A stretch of 11,201 bases of DNA. Source: a bacterium. Its GTDB lineage: Bacteria > Actinomycetota > Thermoleophilia > Solirubrobacterales > 70-9. Under the pieces are notes generated by a model. It did not search any database and was not told the DNA's origin. It saw nothing but the letters and a program-made list of their open reading frames with translations. The DNA lies in the NCBI GenBank assembly GCA_002919115.1, contig PKER01000206.1, positions 1 to 11,201 of the forward strand, given 5' to 3'. Within the stretch, counting starts at the first letter, position 1, and each line of letters starts with the position of its first letter. Below, in pieces: positions 6,150-11,201 of this stretch. The position numbers and the translations under genes were made by a program.

Positions 6150-6811
6150 CGCGGCGGCTTCAGCGTGGTCGGTGCGTCCGGATCCGGCTCCACCGGATCC
6201 GGCCAGCGAAGTGTCTTCGGTGCCTCCCGCATCCGCAAGATCCGAGCCGGCACACCTCCGACCACCGCGTTGGCCGGAACGTCGCGCGTGACCACCGCGT
6301 TCGTCCCGACCACCGAGTTGTCGCCGACGGCGACGCCGCGCAGAAAACAGGCGCCGTAACCCACCCACACGTTGGAGCCGATGCGCACGTCGCGCTTGTA
6401 GATCCCCTGCGCGCGGATCGGGCGCTCGACCTCGACGACGCCGTGGTCGAAGTCGATGAACATCGCCCGGTCGGCGATCACGCACTCCGCCCCGATGCGG
6501 ACGTGCTGGTAGGCGGAGATCGTGCACTCCTGGCCCAGCACGGTCTTGGGCCCGATCTCGACCACGCCCTCGTGGCAGCGGATCTTCGTGCCGTCGCCGA
6601 TCCACGAGAAGCGCCCGAAGCGCACCTTCGCCTCGCGCCCGATCTGCAGCTTCACGCCGCGGCCGAAGAACACGGGGCCGTCGGTCTCCCAGCGCCAGCC
6701 CGCGGGCGTGAGGAAGCGCCGCCACAGATAGCGCCACAGCAGGACCGCGTACTTCGGGCGCAGCATCCCGTTGCGGTACGCGAAGGCGGCGAAGCGGGTG
6801 AACCTGGTCAC
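6146..6811 (-). CDS. Left-handed beta-helix (hexapeptide repeat) acyltransferase
   Basis: This 221-residue protein has a basic, aromatic N-terminus (1-42, with the hydrophobic stretch YAVLLWRYLW at 21-30) followed by hexapeptide turns from about residue 47 to 190. Examples are VEIGPKTVLG (84-93), VRIGAECVIAD (104-114), VRIGSNVWVGYGACFLRGV (142-160) and VGDNSVVGTNAVVTRDVP (162-179), closing with VGGVPARIL (184-192). These match the trimeric acetyltransferase family of the maltose/galactoside and WbbJ type, which moves acyl groups from acyl-CoA to sugars. H123 in DFDHG is the likely catalytic His. The C-terminal tail is Pro-rich. The GTG at 6811 starts the gene 28 bp from divergent meaB, and it forms a coupled pair with the aminotransferase. 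The mycobacterial MGLP locus also has a putative acyltransferase (Rv3034c), so sugar acylation on the neighbouring glucan is plausible but unproven. Confidence 0.85.
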   Translation of the reverse strand: MTRFTRFAAFAYRNGMLRPKYAVLLWRYLWRRFLTPAGWRWETDGPVFFGRGVKLQIGREAKVRFGRFSWIGDGTKIRCHEGVVEIGPKTVLGQECTISAYQHVRIGAECVIADRAMFIDFDHGVVEVERPIRAQGIYKRDVRIGSNVWVGYGACFLRGVAVGDNSVVGTNAVVTRDVPANAVVGGVPARILRMREAPKTLRWPDPVEPDPDAPTTLKPPR

Positions 6812-6820
6812 GGTGGCGGC

Positions 6821-6826
6821 AATTTA
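6821..6826 (-). promoter_or_regulatory. -10-like hexamer for the acyltransferase-aminotransferase pair
   Basis: The minus strand reads TAAATT, with 9 nt between it and the GTG at 6811. It is part of an AT island (AATTTAAACT, 6821-6830) in otherwise very GC-rich DNA, and it shares two bases with the opposite hexamer at 6825-6830. No -35 or Shine-Dalgarno is evident. Confidence 0.5.
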
Positions 6827-6830
6827 AACT
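6825..6830 (+). promoter_or_regulatory. -10-like hexamer for meaB
   Basis: The plus strand reads TAAACT, with exactly 9 nt between it and the GTG at 6840, mirroring the arrangement on the other strand. It predicts a near-leaderless meaB transcript. No -35 is evident. Confidence 0.5.
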
Positions 6831-6839
6831 CGGGCGCCC

Positions 6840-7805
6840 GTGACCGAGCCCCCCACCAAGCAAGCCGGCACGCTGGCCGAACGGCTGGTCGCCGGTGACC
6901 GGCGGGCGCTCGCCCGGGGCATCAGCCTCGTCGAGAACCGCGACCCGCAGGGGGACGAACTCGTCGCCGAGCTGTTCGCGCGCACCGGCAGGGCGCGCAT
7001 CATCGGCCTCACCGGCCCGCCCGGGGTCGGCAAGAGCACGCTGATCGGCGCGCTCACCAAGGAGCTGCGCGCCGCCGGCCGGACCGTCGGGGTGCTGTCG
7101 GTCGACCCCTCGAGCCCGTTCACGCGCGGCGCCGTCCTCGGCGACCGCATCCGGCTGTCCGAGCACTTCCTCGACGAGGGCGTGTTCATCCGCTCGATGG
7201 CCTCCCGCGGCGCGCTCGGCGGGCTCGCCGAGGCGGCGCTGCAGGCGGCGCTCCTCATGGACGCCTCGGGGAAGGACGACGTCCTGGTCGAGACGGTCGG
7301 CGTGGGCCAGGGCGAGATCGACATCGTCGATCACGCCGACACGGTGATCCTCGCGCTCATGCCGGGCTCGGGCGACTCGATCCAGGCGCTCAAGGCGGGC
7401 GTGATGGAGATCCCCGACATCATCGTCGTCAACAAGGCCGACCACCCGCTCGCCGACACGATGGTGCGCGAGGTCCGCACGGTGCTCGGCCTCGGCCCGC
7501 AGGGCTCCTGGAAGGTGCCGGTGGTGCGCACCGAGGCCTCGCAGGGGCGCGGCATCCCCGAGCTGCTCGCCAAGATCGACGAGCACCAGGCCCACATCAA
7601 GGCCGAGGGCTCCCTGGAGCAGCGGCGCGCGCGCAACCTGAAGGCCGAGGTGCTGGAGATCGCCGCGAGCCGCATCCGCCGGGAGCTCGACGAGCGCGCC
7701 GAGCGGGACCCGCGGTGGGCGGAGCTGCTGGAGAGCGTCGCGCGCCGGGAGACCGACCCGGCGACCGCGGCGCGCAAACTGCTAGAAACGCTCCACGATG
7801 GCTGA
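6840..7805 (+). CDS. meaB: MeaB-type GTPase, acyl-CoA mutase chaperone
   Basis: This 321-residue G3E-family P-loop GTPase shows Walker A in GLTGPPGVGKSTL (56-68), VLSVDPSSPFTRGAVLGDR (85-103), IRSMASRGALGGLAEA (117-132), the Walker B-side block ETVGVGQGE (151-159) and the guanine-specificity motif NKAD (198-201). Length and motif order fit MeaB/ArgK throughout. MeaB proteins use GTP binding and hydrolysis to load intact adenosylcobalamin into, and protect, methylmalonyl-CoA mutase or related mutases such as isobutyryl-CoA mutase. No mutase gene lies in this window, so the partner is elsewhere or just outside. The GTG at 6840 is 28 bp from the divergent acyltransferase start. The gene ends inside the first codons of the PRC-barrel gene (8-bp overlap, ATGGCTGA). 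The assignment as a mutase chaperone is firm; the exact mutase is not known. Confidence 0.93.
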   Translation: MTEPPTKQAGTLAERLVAGDRRALARGISLVENRDPQGDELVAELFARTGRARIIGLTGPPGVGKSTLIGALTKELRAAGRTVGVLSVDPSSPFTRGAVLGDRIRLSEHFLDEGVFIRSMASRGALGGLAEAALQAALLMDASGKDDVLVETVGVGQGEIDIVDHADTVILALMPGSGDSIQALKAGVMEIPDIIVVNKADHPLADTMVREVRTVLGLGPQGSWKVPVVRTEASQGRGIPELLAKIDEHQAHIKAEGSLEQRRARNLKAEVLEIAASRIRRELDERAERDPRWAELLESVARRETDPATAARKLLETLHDG

Positions 7806-8241
7806 CCAGACGGAGACTTCGGAAGTCACGGGCGGCGTGCCCACCGCCGAGGCCGACGTGCCGCCGCCAACCGCCGAGGAGATGGCGGCCTGGAAGGGCT
7901 ACCGCCTCGACGAGATGAACGGCAGCGGCGTGGGCAAGGTCGAGGGCGTCTACGTGGACGAGCCCGGCGGCCAGCCCGTCTGGCTGCTCGCCCGGATGGG
8001 CCGCTTCGGCCACTACACGCTCGTGCCCGCGCGCGACGCGGTGGCCGGCGCGAAGCACGTGTGGGTGCCCTACGCCCGTGAGCTGATCCGCAAGGCGCCG
8101 CGGATCGAGCCCGGCTCGATGCTTACCTGCAAGCGCGAGCGCGAGCTGCTCGAGCACTACGGGGTGGGTTCGCCGGAGGCGGGGCGCGGCGCCGAGCTCG
8201 CCGAGCGGCCCGAGGACGCGGTCACCGCGCGCCCCGCGTAG
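7798..8241 (+). CDS. PRC-barrel domain protein
   Basis: This is a small soluble protein of 147 residues. The first 28 residues are acidic and low in complexity (likely disordered). A PRC-barrel-like domain spans roughly 32-120: WKGYRLDEMNGSGVGKVEGV (32-51), followed by YVDEPGGQPVWLLARMGRFG (52-71), then LVPARDAV, VWVPYARELIRKAPRI and LLEHYG. PRC barrels are small beta folds found in RNA processing (RimM), photosynthetic reaction-centre H subunits and many actinobacterial proteins of unknown role. No enzyme motif, signal peptide or membrane segment is visible. The ATG overlaps the meaB stop by 8 bp, so the two are almost surely co-translated. The function here is unknown. A perfect GC hairpin follows at 8255-8282. 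Confidence 0.8.
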   Translation: MADQTETSEVTGGVPTAEADVPPPTAEEMAAWKGYRLDEMNGSGVGKVEGVYVDEPGGQPVWLLARMGRFGHYTLVPARDAVAGAKHVWVPYARELIRKAPRIEPGSMLTCKRERELLEHYGVGSPEAGRGAELAERPEDAVTARPA

Positions 8242-8254
8242 CCGCTGGGTGGGC

Positions 8255-8282
8255 GCGCGGGCGGCCCCGTCGCCGCCCGCGC
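8255..8282. terminator. Perfect 11-bp GC hairpin between convergent genes
   Basis: GCGCGGGCGGC (8255-8265) pairs perfectly with GCCGCCCGCGC (8272-8282) around the 6-nt loop CCCGTC. It starts 13 bp after the PRC-barrel gene stop and ends 10 bp before the stop of the opposing small gene. No T-run follows on either strand. Stem strength and placement favour a bidirectional terminator. Confidence 0.6.
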
Positions 8283-8292
8283 TGACGCTCGC

Positions 8293-8508
8293 TCAGGCCG
8301 CCAGCCTGCGGTCGCGCGCCGGGATGAGCGACCAGCTGTCGGAGAACGCGAGCGCCTCCGCGAAACTTCGCGCCTTCGGCGAGAGCTCACGCGGAGCCCC
8401 GTCGATGCGGCTCCGGCGGATGGGGACCACCACCTGGTCCCGATCCAGCTCCTCGCGCACGGCGACCAATTCCTCCCACCGGGTTCTGTTGCGGTGATCG
8501 CTGCCCAT
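8293..8508 (-). CDS. Small conserved-looking protein of unknown function (71 aa)
   Basis: I do not recognise this protein. It is 71 residues, soluble and highly charged, with no signal peptide or membrane segment. The N-terminal half (RTRWEELVAVREELDRDQVV, 8-27) looks helical. The middle has a basic patch (PIRRSRIDGAPREL). The end is AEALAFSDSWSLIPARDRRLAA. The case for a real gene is its ribosome site: AGGAGAGG sits 3 nt before the ATG, the clearest Shine-Dalgarno in the window. The frame also fills an otherwise empty gap and ends next to a strong hairpin facing the PRC-barrel gene. A TACACT hexamer lies 39 nt upstream of the start. Without homologs I cannot exclude a chance frame in GC-rich DNA. 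Confidence 0.6.
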   Translation of the reverse strand: MGSDHRNRTRWEELVAVREELDRDQVVVPIRRSRIDGAPRELSPKARSFAEALAFSDSWSLIPARDRRLAA

Positions 8509-8511
8509 GGA

Positions 8512-8519
8512 CCTCTCCT
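8512..8519 (-). promoter_or_regulatory. Strong Shine-Dalgarno for the 71-aa protein
   Basis: The minus strand reads AGGAGAGG followed by TCC and then ATG (8508-8506). It contains the AGGAG core, placed about 6 nt from the start codon. It decides the start of the small gene and contrasts with its neighbours, which lack such a site. Confidence 0.7.
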
Positions 8520-8547
8520 GTCACCGGGGGTACGGCAGTTCGGCGCG

Positions 8548-8553
8548 AGTGTA
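8548..8553 (-). promoter_or_regulatory. Possible -10 hexamer for the 71-aa gene
   Basis: The minus strand reads TACACT (fits TANNNT). It would give a leader of about 33 nt containing the Shine-Dalgarno. GCTTAC occurs twice nearby on this strand (8551-8556 and 8570-8575, 19 bp apart), but I see no good -35. Confidence 0.3.
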
Positions 8554-8624
8554 AGCGCGCCCGTCGGACGTAAGCCCGGGACGATAGTGACAAATGCCGC
8601 AAACTGGGCGATTCTCGTGCCCGC

Positions 8625-9770
8625 TCACATGCCGAGGCAGCGCGCGATCACCATCTGCTGGACCTCGTCGGTCCCCTCGCCGATGGTGAGGATCTTGGCG
8701 TCGCGGTAGAAGCGGCACACCGGGTACTCCTCGATGTAGCCGTAGCCGCCGTGGATCTGCACGGCCTCCTCGCAGGCGCGCACGGCGAGCCGGCCGGTGA
8801 TCAGCTTCGCCTGGGCCGCGGTCAGCGTGAACGGCTTCCCGGAGTCCTTCTCGAGCGCGGCGCGGTAGGTGAGCAGGCGCGCGGCCTCGAGCTGCGCGGA
8901 GATGTCGGCGATCTTCATCTGGATCGCCTGGAAGCGGGAGATCGGCCCCCCGAACGCCTGGCGCTCCTTGGCGTAGGCGAGCGCCTCGTCGAGCGCGCCC
9001 TGCGCGAGGCCGACCGCCATCGCCGAGACGCCGATCCGCCCGCCGTCGAGGACGTGCAGGAACTGCTTGAAGCCCTCGCCGCGGCGGCCGAGCAGGTTCG
9101 ACTCGGGCACGCGGCAGTCGGTGAAGGTGAGCGGCCGGGTGTCGGACGCGTGCCAGCCCATCTTGCGGTAGGGCTCACCCGGCTCGTAGCCCGGGGTCCC
9201 GTTGGGGACGATGATGTTCGAGATCTCGCGGTCTGGGCCCGAGCCGCCGGTGACCGCGGTGATCGTCACGCAGCCCGAGATCCGGGTGCCGGCGTTCGTG
9301 ATGAACTGCTTGGCGCCGTTGATCACCCACTCGCCGTCCTCGAGGCGCGCGGTGGTGCGCGTGGCGCCCGCGTCGGAGCCGGCCTCGGGCTCGGTGAGGC
9401 CGAACGCGGCGAGCCTGCGCCCTGAGCAGAGGTCGGGCAGCCACTCCTCCTTCTGCTCGTCGGTGCCCCACAGGTAGATCGGCTGCGTGCCGAGCGAGGT
9501 GTGCGCCGCGACGGTGATCGCGAGCGAGCTGTCCACCCGCGCCAGCTCCTCGACCGCGAGCACGTAGGAGAGCGTGTCGGCTCCGCCGCCCCCGTACTCC
9601 TCCGGGTAGGGGATCCCCATCAGGCCCAGCTCGCCGAGCTTGGCGACGAGGTCGTAGGGGAACGACTTGGTGCGATCCAGCTCGGCGGCGACCGGCGCCA
9701 CCTCGGTGCGCGCGAACTCGCGCACGGTCTCGCGGAGCAGCCGCTGCTCGTCTGTGAGCGCGAAGTCCAC
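8625..9770 (-). CDS. Acyl-CoA dehydrogenase (short/branched-chain type)
   Basis: This 381-residue FAD enzyme has the full acyl-CoA dehydrogenase layout. There is an N-terminal helical domain (from FALTDEQRLLRETVREFA), the central FAD-contact signature AFGLTEPEAGSDAG (122-135) and KQFITNAG (154-161). The C-terminal helices carry ERQAFGGPISRFQAIQ (269-284) and QIHGGYGYIEEYPVCRFYRD (338-357). The catalytic base is E365 in TIGEGTDEVQ. Glu here, with Gly at the helix-G position (LDGGRIGV, 241-248), is the short-chain/butyryl-type pattern rather than the isovaleryl type. It oxidises an acyl-CoA to the trans-2-enoyl-CoA and passes electrons to ETF. The GTG at 9768-9770 has a TAAGAT hexamer 8 nt upstream and no Shine-Dalgarno. 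It lies 28 bp downstream of the secreted-protein gene on the same strand. The exact chain length used is not predictable here. Confidence 0.93.
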   Translation of the reverse strand: MDFALTDEQRLLRETVREFARTEVAPVAAELDRTKSFPYDLVAKLGELGLMGIPYPEEYGGGGADTLSYVLAVEELARVDSSLAITVAAHTSLGTQPIYLWGTDEQKEEWLPDLCSGRRLAAFGLTEPEAGSDAGATRTTARLEDGEWVINGAKQFITNAGTRISGCVTITAVTGGSGPDREISNIIVPNGTPGYEPGEPYRKMGWHASDTRPLTFTDCRVPESNLLGRRGEGFKQFLHVLDGGRIGVSAMAVGLAQGALDEALAYAKERQAFGGPISRFQAIQMKIADISAQLEAARLLTYRAALEKDSGKPFTLTAAQAKLITGRLAVRACEEAVQIHGGYGYIEEYPVCRFYRDAKILTIGEGTDEVQQMVIARCLGM

Positions 9771-9778
9771 CGCGGCGG

Positions 9779-9784
9779 ATCTTA
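9779..9784 (-). promoter_or_regulatory. -10-like hexamer for the acyl-CoA dehydrogenase
   Basis: The minus strand reads TAAGAT, then 8 nt, then the GTG start at 9770. It sits in the 28-bp gap after the upstream gene, so the dehydrogenase may have its own near-leaderless promoter instead of relying on read-through. No -35 is visible. Confidence 0.45.
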
Positions 9785-9798
9785 GGTCGCGCCCCCGC

Positions 9799-10704
9799 TC
9801 AGCCGTGGCAGATCGCGAACGAGCGCGCCTGGGCCGCCCTGGGCGAGAGGTTGTCGATCTCGGTCACCCAGCTCGTCCGCTGGGGCGCGGGATAGGCCGA
9901 CGCGACGAGCGCGGCCCTGCCGTAGCGGATCGCGTGGCGCACCCCGCCGCCGACGATCGACTTGCCCGCGGGGCAGGGCACCGTGCGGTGCCGGCGGGCG
10001 CGCTTGGGCGCCCGGTAGCGGCGGCCGACGTAGGCGAGCCCGCGCACCGGCGCGCAGATCGCGACCACGGTGACCGCGCGGCGCCTCGAGTCCATGTTGT
10101 CCACCACGACGCGCCAGCCGTCGTCGGGGCGCCCGCCGCGGTCGCTGGAGTCGAACGGGAAGCTCGCGACCAGCCGCTGGCTGCGCTCCGGCCCGGTGAG
10201 CAGCGCGCCCCCCGCCAGCACGTGGCGCCGTCCGCGGCACCGTGCCGACGTCACGGTGCGCCGGTGCGGGGGCGTACCCGTGCGGCTCCGCGGATAGGAG
10301 GTCTTCAGGTTCGAGGCGCAGACCGTGGTCTCGTAGGCCGCGAGGTCGGTGGAGGAGGGGAACCGGTTGTCGGCGATCTGCCACGTCGAGTCGGGGCCGG
10401 CCTGGGAGGGGACCTGGTCGGCGGTGAAGATCGCGACGTGGTGCGCGTCGCCGAGCGGGAACGAGCTCGGCGGCATCGTCGTGTCGGCGGAGTCCAGGAC
10501 CGCAGCGCCGATCCCGGCGAGCCGCTCCGCGCCGACGCACGGGGAGTAGGTCCTCTGCTCGCGGCGGATCTCGGCGCCCCAGTTCGTGATCGTCGCCGTG
10601 TGCCTGAGCTCCGGTTGGCCGCCGGCGAGCGCCTGGCCGGGCGCCGCCGCGAGGCAGGCGCACGCGAACGCGAAAGCTGCGAGGAGCGATGCAGGGGGCC
10701 GCAT
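9799..10704 (-). CDS. Secreted protein of three cysteine-framed repeats, unknown function
   Basis: This 301-residue protein starts with a Sec signal peptide: short basic start, hydrophobic core 7-21, likely cut after ALA (25-27). No proper lipobox is present. I do not recognise a named family. The mature part holds exactly six cysteines, in three successive units. Each unit begins with a Cys, then has a Gly-rich strand, a Trp, a DN pair 4-5 residues later, and a closing Cys 15-17 residues after that: C56-W108-DN112-C129, C156-W197-DN202-C217, C244-W279-DN284-C299. Units 2 and 3 align best (AGGALL/VGGGVR, SFPFD/SAYPAP, VVAICAP/SFAICHG). One disulfide per unit in a small beta domain is the natural reading. 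The C-terminal half is very Arg-rich. The ATG at 10702-10704 has TAGGCT 6 nt upstream. The role outside the cell (surface binding, for example) is only a guess. Confidence 0.75.
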   Translation of the reverse strand: MRPPASLLAAFAFACACLAAAPGQALAGGQPELRHTATITNWGAEIRREQRTYSPCVGAERLAGIGAAVLDSADTTMPPSSFPLGDAHHVAIFTADQVPSQAGPDSTWQIADNRFPSSTDLAAYETTVCASNLKTSYPRSRTGTPPHRRTVTSARCRGRRHVLAGGALLTGPERSQRLVASFPFDSSDRGGRPDDGWRVVVDNMDSRRRAVTVVAICAPVRGLAYVGRRYRAPKRARRHRTVPCPAGKSIVGGGVRHAIRYGRAALVASAYPAPQRTSWVTEIDNLSPRAAQARSFAICHG

Positions 10705-10710
10705 TCAGGC

Positions 10711-10738
10711 AGCCTAGGTCGCGGCCGACGGGCCGCAA
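10711..10738 (-). promoter_or_regulatory. Promoter for the secreted-protein gene
   Basis: On the minus strand TTGCGG (10738-10733) lies 16 bp before TAGGCT (10716-10711), which is 6 nt before the ATG. It is the only place in the window where a -35-like TTG and a TANNNT -10 occur at proper spacing. It predicts transcription starting at or next to the ATG. Confidence 0.45.
10721..10736. promoter_or_regulatory. 16-bp perfect palindrome inside the promoter spacer: operator or terminator
   Basis: GCGGCC (10721-10726) and GGCCGC (10731-10736) are perfect inverted repeats around GACG. The palindrome lies between the -10 and -35 elements of the secreted-protein gene and 30 bp after the HxlR gene stop. 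It could be a protein-binding operator or a short terminator for the HxlR transcript. Sequence alone does not decide. Confidence 0.4.
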
Positions 10739-10766
10739 GGGGGAGGATCTGACCGGTCGGGCGGCG

Positions 10767-11201
10767 CTAGGCGGCCTTCGCCTGCGCCTTCGCGCCCGGC
10801 CCGGGCACGGCGTAGGCGTCGCGCACCTCGAGCTGCGCGCCGCAGCGCTCGCAGATCCGCCGGTCGTTCACGCGCCCGCCACACTCCTTGTGGAGGATCA
10901 GCACCGGCGGCCCCTCGGGCCCGGCCAGGTACTTGTCGCCCCAGCCGATGAGCGCGACCAGCACGGGCCAGAGGTCGAGGCCCTTCTCGGTCAGGAAGTA
11001 CTCGTAGCGCGCCGGGCGCTCCTGGTAGGTGCGGCGCTCGAGGATGCCCTCGTCGAGGAGGCGCTGCAGGCGGTTGGAGAGCACGTTGCGCGCGACGCCG
11101 AGCGACCTCTGGATGTCGTCGAAGCGCCGGTTGCCCATCAGCACGTCGCGGATCACCAGCAGCGTCCAGCGCTCGCCGATCAGCTCGAGCGTGCGAGCGA
11201 T
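10767..11201 (-). CDS. HxlR-family winged-helix regulator with zinc-ribbon-like tail (5' end missing)
   Basis: The frame runs off the right edge; 144 residues are visible and the start lies beyond base 11201. The HxlR/MarR-like winged-helix core is clear: LELIGERWTLLVIRDVLMGN (5-24), RFDDIQRSLGVARNVLSNRL (26-45, recognition helix region) and LLDEGILERRTYQERPARYE (48-67, wing), followed by YFLTEKGLDLWPVL. These are small dimeric DNA-binding regulators, often responding to aldehydes, quinones or redox stress; the classical Cys near the N-terminus would be outside the window. The C-terminal extension has H104, C107, C117 and C120 (H-x2-C-x9-C-x2-C), a likely zinc site seen in many actinobacterial members, then an Ala/Lys tail. 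It sits 62 bp upstream of the secreted-protein gene on the same strand. Its target is unknown. Confidence 0.9.
   Translation of the reverse strand: MARTLELIGERWTLLVIRDVLMGNRRFDDIQRSLGVARNVLSNRLQRLLDEGILERRTYQERPARYEYFLTEKGLDLWPVLVALIGWGDKYLAGPEGPPVLILHKECGGRVNDRRICERCGAQLEVRDAYAVPGPGAKAQAKAA

Noticed and set aside
3867..6359. A long plus-strand open frame (about 830 codons) through the GT4, aminotransferase and acyltransferase region.
   Set aside because: It overlaps three genes with intact motifs in other frames and shows only compositional Arg/Ala/Gly repeats.
6150..7595. An in-frame upstream extension of the aminotransferase reaching to 7595.
   Set aside because: It would run antisense through meaB and out of frame through the acyltransferase. 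Class III similarity begins just after the ATG at 6149, which forms a clean ATGA overlap with the acyltransferase stop.
9799..10704. The secreted protein as a lipoprotein.
   Set aside because: Cys14 and Cys16 lie inside the hydrophobic core without a Leu at -3, and a good ALA signal peptidase I site follows at 25-27.
10767..11156. Starting the HxlR regulator at the GTG codon at 11156.
   Set aside because: Upstream in-frame residues LELIGERWTLL are the conserved start of the HxlR winged-helix domain, so the true start lies beyond the window edge.

Overview
The window is very GC-rich, uses GTG and TTG starts freely, has almost no Shine-Dalgarno motifs, and is densely packed with genes. These traits, plus the protein content, point to a high-GC actinobacterium. 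I would guess the Thermoleophilia/Solirubrobacterales side, but that placement rests on general resemblance and was not tested. Thirteen genes are supported; the first and last run off the window edges. No RNA gene, CRISPR array, transposase or phage gene is visible.

Layout. 1-238: tail of a class III nucleotide cyclase (+). 239-386: two copies of a 45-bp palindromic repeat. 387-1331 (-): a SAM-dependent methyltransferase with a His-rich insert. 1358-4743 (+): a compact set of methyltransferase, GH57 glucan-branching-type enzyme and GT4 glucosyltransferase. 4791-6811 (-): a left-handed beta-helix acyltransferase followed, with a 4-bp ATGA overlap, by a class III aminotransferase. 6840-8241 (+): meaB overlapping a PRC-barrel protein gene. 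8293-8508 (-): a small unknown protein with the only strong Shine-Dalgarno site I found. 8625-9770 (-): acyl-CoA dehydrogenase. 9799-10704 (-): a secreted protein of three cysteine-framed repeats. 10767-11201 (-): an HxlR-type regulator with a C-terminal zinc-ribbon-like tail.

The central trio matches, in order and in signature motifs, Mycobacterium tuberculosis Rv3030-Rv3031-Rv3032, the core of the methylglucose lipopolysaccharide (MGLP) locus. MGLPs are cytoplasmic 6-O-methylated, acylated alpha-glucans that bind long-chain acyl-CoA. The mycobacterial locus also holds a putative acyltransferase (Rv3034c), so the nearby acyltransferase here is a candidate decorating enzyme. I infer that this organism makes an MGLP-like methylated, branched alpha-glucan. 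MeaB (acyl-CoA mutase chaperone) and the acyl-CoA dehydrogenase give the region an acyl-CoA flavour, but a direct link is not shown.

A second theme is transcription. Six genes have a TANNNT -10-like hexamer ending 6-9 nt before the chosen start codon, as expected for leaderless or near-leaderless mRNAs. In both divergent junctions (1332-1357 and 6812-6839) the two opposing hexamers overlap. All three convergent junctions contain inverted repeats that could end transcription from both sides.
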